A program made the position numbers and the translations under genes. 64,000 bases of DNA from Stenogyne calaminthoides (taxonomy: Eukaryota; Streptophyta; Magnoliopsida; Lamiales; Lamiaceae). The notes below the pieces were generated by a model. It saw only the letters and a list, made by a program, of their open reading frames with translations. It did no database searches and had not been told where the DNA came from. How positions within the stretch are numbered: position 1 is the stretch's first letter; every line of letters begins with the position of its first letter. Location: NCBI GenBank assembly GCA_037126765.1, contig JBBCBC010000016.1, forward strand, positions 12,822,728 through 12,886,727, in the 5' to 3' direction. This document shows positions 57,211 through 64,000 of this stretch, piece after piece.

Positions 57211-57412
57211 ACTCATCAATTGAGAACTTCGGGGATCATGATACATACCGGACGTGTTATCCATCTTTGAGTGATTTTGGAAAATGAATGAGTTTTTTTT
57301 TTAAAAACGGTTTTTCAAGATCGATTCGATTGACCACAATGACACATAGTCGATGGTTTATTTTGAACCAACCGCTTTACCATTGTAGGTCCCGATGCTC
57401 TTATGTGATAAC

Positions 57413-58879
57413 AAGTCTAGATATAGGGTGAATAGACTTAAAAATTTAACATTTCGGTGTGAGAGCGTATATTTAATCAATATAACATTTTTCCGATAAC
57501 CAACTTTAGGTTGAACACTTTTAAACTTATTTCATAACTTCAGTTAACTAATGTTTGGAAGCTTAAGTTTTACCCGTGTGAAAAATATTTGTATAAATCG
57601 ATTTTAAGTTTTATCTTTTTAATATAATTGAAATATCGGTCCGATCGGATCCGGAAATTGGTGCTATCTCGATCTTAACTTAGAATGTATTATATTATTT
57701 AAGATTGTATGTGAATTTATTAATCAAAGCGATTTTTACCAAGATTTATAGTGGTTATAACAAACCAAACATTATGTCCACTCTTCCCTTTCAAAGGGGC
57801 ACCAACTTAACCAACTTAACCGATTTGGACTTAGTTTAGTGTGTTAGTCCAACACAATACACCAATATGTTTTAAGAGTTCTCACTAACCGATCCCGTAA
57901 ATTAAGATTAGAAACCCTAGATCGAAATCTTGCTAAACAACTTATCCTAACTTGGGGTTTGGGTAAGATTGTTGAGGTTCCAACTATGAAATCTTTCCTT
58001 AAACGTACAAATACTGATAGCTAGATGAAAAGATTTCTTGCTAAGAACTTATGGGATGAACACAATATAAAAATAAAATTGTTGTGTTCTTCGTATGAAT
58101 CTACTATAGTTTGAGCTTCTTGATTATGTTGTTTGTCCAAGCATTTCCGTTTTTCATATATAATGTGATCCCATATTTATAGACCTTGAGATCAAAGAGC
58201 CGTTGGAGAGCAATTTGAATCTCGGGGCTATTTTAGGTAGACTTGCAGGCTTGATGTGACGTGCTTGAGGAACGCATGGCAAAAGCGTGAATGTGTATTT
58301 TATAGCCGTTTGAGAGAGCAACATCGAATCCCGCCCATATATCTACCCCAGTTCATACGTGTTTCTTCCTTATTGGATGGAAGACTTGCTGTCTTCTGTT
58401 GTTCCTCCAACTAAATTGGTATTCTTCTTGTTTAGATCATTTAGACGTTTTGATAAGATGAAACATCGGTTTTCATCTTATATATTTGGTCGATTGTATT
58501 TCTACTGATAGAGTTTCTGGCGCTATGACTTAAACTCAATCACCCGACTCTGATGTATTCTTTGGTCTTATCTTTCATCTGATCTTCTAGTATTCGAGGT
58601 TTGAGCTTCATGACTTCAAAATCGACTAGATCGGATTCGATCGATCTTCCGATTCGGTTTAACGTTACAAAACCGGATATCGAACTTTCTTCTAGATTCT
58701 TGGTTGACCTATACATATTGAGTTCCCCTCAATATGTGACCTATCTATTACATCGATATTTCTATACAATCATTATCAACTGGTCTCCTATAGCAAGAAT
58801 GTAAACATCACACATTGTCCGATCGGGTCCTATTACATGTGTTTTTGGAACTTTCATCAAAACTATAAATTTCCCAACA
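57413..58879 (-). repeat. 5' LTR of F
   Basis: It runs from AAGTCTAG on the left to TTTCCCAACA on the right; on the minus strand it starts TGTTGGGAAATTTATAG. A minus-strand TATA box (TATAAATA) is at 58174-58181. Left of it the minus strand has GTTATCACATAAGAGCATC, a degraded initiator tRNA-Met PBS. Confidence 0.75.
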
Positions 58880-59066
58880 TCCTCCCCTCAAACAAAGACC
58901 ACCGAACCTCCCCTCAAAAGATCCACTCTATCTAGGTCAACGTCGCCTAATCCATAGAGACCCCCTCGTTTTTTCACCAAGACTCACCGCAAACGACTCT
59001 AAAAAGACTGTTATTCCTTGTCTTATTCTTTCAACACCGGGGACTACTCCACATCATTTCGTCTGG
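58880..59066 (-). other. Internal part of TRIM-like G
   Basis: This is the non-coding internal region, with purine-rich tracts on the minus strand (for example GGGGAGGTTCGG). Its start, TCCTCCCCTCAAAC, resembles the sequence after the left G LTR (44837-44870), as if that part were present twice. Confidence 0.55.
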
Positions 59067-59086
59067 GACCATGGCTCTGATACCAC
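59067..59086 (-). promoter_or_regulatory. Primer-binding site of TRIM-like G
   Basis: On the minus strand GTGGTATCAGAGCCATGG directly follows the LTR. TGGTATCAGAGC is the exact plant initiator tRNA-Met complement, better kept than in the other elements of the window. Confidence 0.85.
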
Positions 59087-59275
59087 TGTTAGGATCCTGG
59101 ATGGACTCAAATCCCCTCATTAATATGATATTGTTCACTTTGGGTCAAGCCCGCGCGGATTTGTTTTTTGGCATCTCCCAAAAGGCCTCATGTCTGTTGA
59201 GATAATGTACATCCTAATAAACCTCATGATCCTCCCATATTAGTTCGATGTGGGATATTGTTTGATACCCCAACA
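59087..59275 (-). repeat. 5' LTR of TRIM-like G
   Basis: The LTR is 189 bp, TGTTAGGATCC...GATACCCCAACA, followed by the TSD TCGCG. Confidence 0.88.
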
Positions 59276-59280
59276 TCGCG

Positions 59281-61958
59281 AGCCTCTCGAGCCAAGTATT
59301 TTTGTGCTCAAACTCGAACTCTACTCGAGTAACTCGAACTCGACTCCACTCAATTATGCTCGAGTAAATTTCGATCATTTTTCTAGTCGAGCATGAGTAG
59401 CTTGTCAGTGGACTTAAACTCACCTACACCCCTATGCACATCATTGCTTTGAACAATTGTTGGACAAGGTTATACGAACATGTTTCAGTTGACCAGATTT
59501 TTTTTTTCAGAGGATAAATAAATCTAATGTTGTATGTTATAATATAACTATATTTAAAATCATCAAAACAACAAATATAGTTCAATGTTTAAAAAAATGA
59601 ACAAACTAATTGCCTACACAATTAACTATAAAAAAATTAATCTTCTTATTGTTTTATCTGCGAAGTCATCGATCAATTTTTCATATTGAGTTCTCTATAA
59701 ATTACTCTGAGTTGAAATCAAAGATAAATCATTTAAATATTAAAAGATTTGGAAAATATTAGAAAAAATTGAATTTAGAAAGATTTAATTTTCTATGCAG
59801 AGCAGATTAGCAACACCAAAGGAACGAGTGATAGAAGATTTTGGAGTTAAAAAAATATGGGAAAAAATAATAAAAGATAAGGAAATTGATAAAATACGGC
59901 AAATAAAAGTATTTAAATATTAGAAGATTTGAAAATTATTAGAAAAAATTGGATTTGGAATTTTTTTTAAGATTTAAATTATTAATGAAAAGCAAATTAG
60001 CAATAACGTGCGTGCGGTCAGAAGATTTTAGAGATAGGAAAAAAAATGGAAATATGAAGGGTATCGAACTCACGTTTCGCGAAGGGCCAAGACTTTTGTT
60101 AGAAAGCGCAGCCAACTTTGCTATCGACATGATTTAGGGTAAAAAATGCGAGCCTCTCGATCCAAGTATTTTAATAGATTAAAAAGACATTAGAAAGAAT
60201 GAGAGAGAGTATTTTAGAATAAGAAAAGAATTAAAAAATATATATAATATTAGAAAATAAAAATTATGTATATAATTGATTTAATCAAACTAATTAAACA
60301 TTTAAAGTATTTAATTTTAAAATGAGAGCCACTAGACATACTCCATAATTCTCCATTCATACGCCATCTACTAAAATAACCCTATTAAAATTTTAAAATT
60401 AACCTAAATTACTAAACATACCCCGTTTTATTATTATTCTACCCCTCACTTAAAATAGAAAATTAAATTTCAATCCTTCCCCCTTCTGAAAACCGCCCTT
60501 CTCAACAAAAAAAAAAAAAAGAAAAAAAACTCAACTGAACATCGTCATGTACTGTACATCAATTCTGATACTGTTTTTGTAAATAGAAAGATTTCAGATT
60601 TGACAATATTCCACCAAAGTTGCTTCTACTAAGATTGAGACATTAATCTACTTGAAGAAATGTTTTAAAAAAAAAAAAATCTGTTTGGAGATCCCAATTA
60701 TGCTTGTAATGGAGAATTTTATTGAAAAAAAAGGATATATCATAGAGTTGAAGGGACTGATTGGAAGCCGCCATGATCAAAATTAGAGAATGTTGTAGGG
60801 AGGAAGATAATATCTAATTTTCTATCTATATAAGGGTATAATAGTTATTTTTTGTATGTCTATTTTTGTCTAAAATATTATGGGGTATCAATGGAGGATT
60901 TTGAGGTGTGGATAGTGGCTCTCTTTTAAAATTAATGATATAAAAAATATTTTCAATCTCATATTATCTTAATTATATCTTTAAATATATATAAAAAGAA
61001 TAAGAGAGAGCATAAATTAATAAATTTTGGAGTGATATTTAAAAATGAATTGCCTTAGAAACCTATATGAATCTTCCAATAATATTTTCAATAAAAAAAT
61101 GAGACGGCAAAAAAACTGATACAAACGAAAATAGTCATTAGACAGACACGGTAAAAAAATTGATAAAAAATAAGAATTAAAATATTTATATTAACTATAT
61201 TCTACAAAAGATTGAATGACATAAATTAAATTAGAAAAATTAATATTATGAATTAAAAATTATATTATTAATAATAACATAAATGACTTCTCATAAAAAT
61301 CCAAAAGATTTGAAATATAGCAACCACATGAATATGAGGTAATTCATAATTAATAGATAAGAGATGAGTGGAAGGTAGAGATCAAAATTAAGACAATGTC
61401 TCATATACACTTGGTGCATGGATCTTAGATCCGTTCACTCACCCTGACCCTATCCAACTATTAAATTCGGATCAAATATATAATATCCATTCAAACCTAA
61501 TTTTGCCCCCGATGTATGTCGCTTCTCATTCCCTTCTCTCTCTACATATTATCACAAGTTCTCCCTGGCTCCGTTTTTTTTTTCTTTGAACCATAAATTT
61601 AGCCCAATTTGCTGCTCAATGAAGATGAACAGGTGAATTTTTGGCCCAAATCCGATGAAGTGGTGGTTCGGACGACCACATTGATACAACTGGATCTAAG
61701 AAACGTGGGGATGAACTAATTAAATAAATTGTTTTCCTCACAATGATTTGAAGCTGAGTAAATTGAAGAAATTGATTTGGGTTTTTTCACAATTTTGGGG
61801 ATTTCATGAACTGAATATGTGGAACAAAATTCGGGTCATAATATGCCTTGTCTTGACTCTTTTTTTTGAAACCAAGACTCTTCTTATCTTCTATTGCGTG
61901 CGATTTCACGATTCTTCACCCATTTATGTGCTAAATTTATGTCTATTTCATGTTTATG
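59281..61958. other. AT-rich intergenic sequence right of the TRIM
   Basis: The stretch starts with CTCGAG-type short repeats (59281-59400), continuing those left of the TRIM, and then is AT-rich without domains. The small open frames have no similarity that I recognise. Parts recur in mixed form at 45.6-47.9 kb. Confidence 0.4.
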
Positions 61959-61959
61959 T

Positions 61960-62300
61960 ATTATCTAGTTGAACGTTTCAACATTAGCTAGTTCAATGTT
62001 TATTTATTTTCTACTTGTACGGTTCAATATTAGCTAGTTGTATCTTTTTGTGCATTATAATTTTATGTGTGTGTATTACCTAGTTGCATGTTTCTATATT
62101 TTCTAGTTGCACGTTCAGTATTGGATAGTTGCATGGTTCTTTGTTTTCTAGTTGCATGATTATGTATTAGCTAGTTGTATGTTTCTATGTTTTCTATTTG
62201 CACGATTCAATATTAGATAGTTGCATGCTAATTTGTTTTTCAATTGCACGATTCAATATTTAGCTTGTTGCATGTTTATATGATAATATATAGTTTAATG
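61960..62300. repeat. Degenerate minisatellite, about 25 bp unit
   Basis: TAGTTGCATGTTTATGT and CTAGTTGCACGATTCAATAT types alternate about a dozen times with units of 20-28 bp. They have no coding capacity. Confidence 0.65.
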
Positions 62301-62437
62301 TTTTTATATTAGTTAGTTGCGTATTTTTACGTATTTATTTTTAATCAACGCCTAATATTAAATTTGGTTCCAATATTTTAGTATTAATTAACAGATATTA
62401 TTGTATTATATAGTTGTATGTTTTTTATTAGCTATTA

Positions 62438-62712
62438 CTACAAAAATGAACATAGATAACGAAAGATAAATAACTGATATTTGTAAATCCGTCATCTAAG
62501 ATTTAGATATCCGTTATTTAATCCATATTCGTTATGCATTTGCGAGAAATTGTGCAGATAGACGACGGGTTTTACCTTCCATTATATAATTTGGTTGTCT
62601 AAAATAATTTCTAATGTTTTATATTAAAATTTAATTAATTATTATACAGAAACGTAACGGGTTACTCATCTCCGTTACCTTTATTTGGTTGTCTATTTTA
62701 TTAATGTAGTAA
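62438..62712. other. Possible small MITE
   Basis: TTACTACAAAAATGAACAT at the left and ATTAATGTAGTAAG at the right form weak inverted ends, with ATTTAGATATCCGTTATTT inside. No TSD could be fixed, so the call is tentative. Confidence 0.25.
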
Positions 62713-62754
62713 GACTTAAATAAGTTTTTCTCTTTTTTCTATCTCATCTTCTTT

Positions 62755-62985
62755 ACCCACAAACCCTTCTACTTTTCCCCAAACCTTCCCCTTATCACCG
62801 CCGCCTTACACTCCTATCGTCGCGCTGAACCAAAAATGAAAACATCACCCAAGTGAAATCTCGACTGGTAACCCTTCTTTATCTCGTCGTCGTTCGCAAC
62901 CTGGCGCCGCCACGTTACGCCGCCTCTTCAGACTGTCTTAGCGTCGTTTGTCTACTCGAGCCTTCAGTTGCCAAATACTGGTTTG
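62755..62985 (+). promoter_or_regulatory. Possible 5' leader and first exon of a plant gene
   Basis: A CT-rich stretch (CTTCTACTTTTCCCCAAACC) is followed by a more GC-rich block, with GGCGCCGCCACGTTACGCCG at about 62904-62923. It ends near CAAATACTGGTTTG, a possible donor. Such layouts are common at plant transcription starts. A mosaic copy lies at 48900-49160. It precedes the exon at 63607. Confidence 0.35.
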
Positions 62986-63606
62986 TTCGTTAATGTTGAA
63001 CCCTAATTTTTTTTTATTTGTCTTCAATTCGTCTACCTAAGGCCTTATTGTTGGTTTAAACCCTAATGATGGGCTTATTTGTTTAAGCCGTAAAGACAAA
63101 TATCGTTCATTCGGTATAACGTGCTCACTGTTCAAATAATTGGAGTTCACGTCAAGAACCCTAGTCCCAATTGCTCTGTAGGTATAAGTGAGTTTTCCTT
63201 TCTCCCTTAAAGTACCTCATTGTCTATAATCTGTTAGAATCTGTTAGAGGGGGTTGAATGTACACGTTCAGAGAAGTATTAGTCAATGCTGAGGTTTTTG
63301 TTTGCTCTCTCTCGTTTCCATTTGTTTCTCGTCCTGTACCAATTTTTCCATTTTAACCGTACTTGGAGCCTATTTTCAATTTCTCTGATTATGGTGTGTG
63401 GGATATAAAATAAGCATATCTGATGTGAATAAGGAGAAGAAACAGATAATACTAGTATTAATGAGGCTATATGTATGAGAAGCTAATTGAATTTTCCTTC
63501 CCATGTTATGTTGTCATACCCATAGTATATCCTGATTTGCCTTTCTATCTTTCCTTCACCCTGCTGCTCCTGTGATGAAAGAATATTTTTCATAGATTTG
63601 TTTCAG

Positions 63607-63702
63607 GTTCACATGGAGGCTTAAAGAAAAGCAATGCAATTGCAAGGTGATTCCACTGCACTACCAAATCTACCTAAACTAACATACAGAGTTGGAAATA
63701 AA
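63607..63702 (+). CDS. Possible first coding exon of a gene running off the window
   Basis: An acceptor TTTGTTTCAG ends at 63606 and a donor GTAAGATT starts at 63703. Between them the frame from ATG 63634 reads MQLQGDSTALPNLP and then KLTYRVGNK, 23 codons ending in phase 0. An earlier in-frame ATG (63613) gives only MEA before a TAA, so either 63634 is the true start or the gene is damaged. I do not recognise the protein. It is the best candidate for a non-transposon gene in the window, but it is short and could be chance. Confidence 0.35.
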
Positions 63703-64000
63703 GTAAGATTTTATTCACATTTAATTCGGCTCAAGTCGTTTCACATTTAGCATCATTCTTCATCTTTATAAATATATAACTATTTATATTCCGTTATAGG
63801 TTCTCTACTCTAGCAGTGTATAATTTCACTTACTCTATATGTGATTACATAATTATCTAACTGTATTATGTTAATCTTAGTTGGATCAATATGTTCCTTC
63901 TTCTTGTCTTCCTTTTATTTTTTTTTGTTTCGAGGACGGAGGGGCTTCAGGGGCAGAATACGGGTCTTGCTGTGAGCGATATTTACTAAGTGGCATATTG

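Larger units (their letters stand above)
44875..58879 (-). mobile_element. Decayed SIRE-like Copia element F
   Basis: Two direct repeats of about 1.5 kb (44875-46433 and 57413-58879) end CCCAACA on the right and AAGTCTAG on the left, and share long near-identical parts (45340-45540 with 57830-58040). On the minus strand gag, protease, integrase, RT and RNase H remnants follow in Copia order from 57.2 to 51.7 kb. The PBS is degraded (near 57391-57412) and the purine tract at the left LTR reads AAAAAGGGAAAT. LTR ends, PPT context and RNase H motif GCKISEKSTSGTCGF fit the SIRE/Maximus group. About 14 kb is long even for SIRE. The left third is a mosaic with sequence from 59.3-63.96 kb (see findings), so its length and sequence should not be trusted. 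No TSD could be fixed. Confidence 0.75.
44658..59275 (-). mobile_element. TRIM-like short-LTR element G, split by Copia F
   Basis: Short LTRs lie at 44658-44836 (3') and 59087-59275 (5'). The TSD TCGCG is perfect (44653-44657, 59276-59280). The PBS lies at the inner edge of the right LTR (59073-59086; minus strand GTGGTATCAGAGCC, initiator tRNA-Met). A purine-rich tract (minus strand TTTGAGGAGGAT) lies next to the left LTR. The internal part not belonging to F is only about 210-250 bp and non-coding, so G is a terminal-repeat retrotransposon in miniature. It depends on other elements for all enzymes. Confidence 0.8.

Overview
The window is nuclear DNA from a plant, most likely a eudicot. It is AT-rich and almost wholly repeats. 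It holds LTR retrotransposons of the Ty1/Copia type, a plant L1-type LINE, CACTA, Stowaway, hAT-like and Mutator-like non-autonomous DNA transposons, and a TRIM-like element. Primer-binding sites resembling the 3' end of initiator tRNA-Met follow several LTRs. I see no operons, ribosome binding sites or CRISPR arrays. The species cannot be named from the sequence. Only one short stretch at the far right (about 62.8-63.7 kb) looks like the start of a cellular gene.

Left part (1-23.7 kb). Copia element A lies on the minus strand (1-8628), and its 3' LTR is cut by the window edge. Copia element B is the same family on the plus strand (10926-20196), complete in structure, with target-site duplication (TSD) GCTCC. 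B sits inside a SIRE-like solo LTR (10382-21501), which sits inside an old Copia remnant C (about 10100-10381 and 21507-22235). The gag-pol of A, B and C is broken by stops and frameshifts. A and B have long GC-rich leaders and a duplicated polypurine-tract module. C ends in a 39-40 bp tandem array that carries the same kind of motif.

Middle part (23.7-38.5 kb). A Mutator-like MITE has a perfect 9-bp TSD. It is followed by a hAT-like MITE and a CACTA element (25420-26584). A second CACTA element (26873-34759, TSD ATA) was entered by Tnt1-like Copia element D (27653-34707, TSD TTTAG). D was in turn entered by a SIRE-like solo LTR (28280-29837, TSD GATAC) and by an A/B-family LTR that survives only as a fragment (31355 to about 32793). 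Next come a 0.3 kb inverted repeat near 36.5-36.8 kb and three Stowaway MITEs.

Right part (38.7-64 kb). An L1-type LINE (38728-43960) has ORF1, ORF2, a poly(A) tail and a 16-bp TSD. A TRIM-like element (LTRs at 44658-44836 and 59087-59275, TSD TCGCG) contains a large, decayed SIRE-like Copia element F on the minus strand (about 44.9-58.9 kb). The left part of F, about 44.84-50.2 kb, is a base-scale mosaic. It matches both F and the unrelated sequence to the right of the TRIM (59.3-63.96 kb). I read this as a probable consensus artefact from two haplotypes, one with F and one without. It is the observation most worth checking.

No new cellular system is evident. The interest lies in the nested insertion history, the polypurine-tract duplications, the tRNA-like segments inside CACTA elements, the inverted repeat, and the likely assembly chimera.
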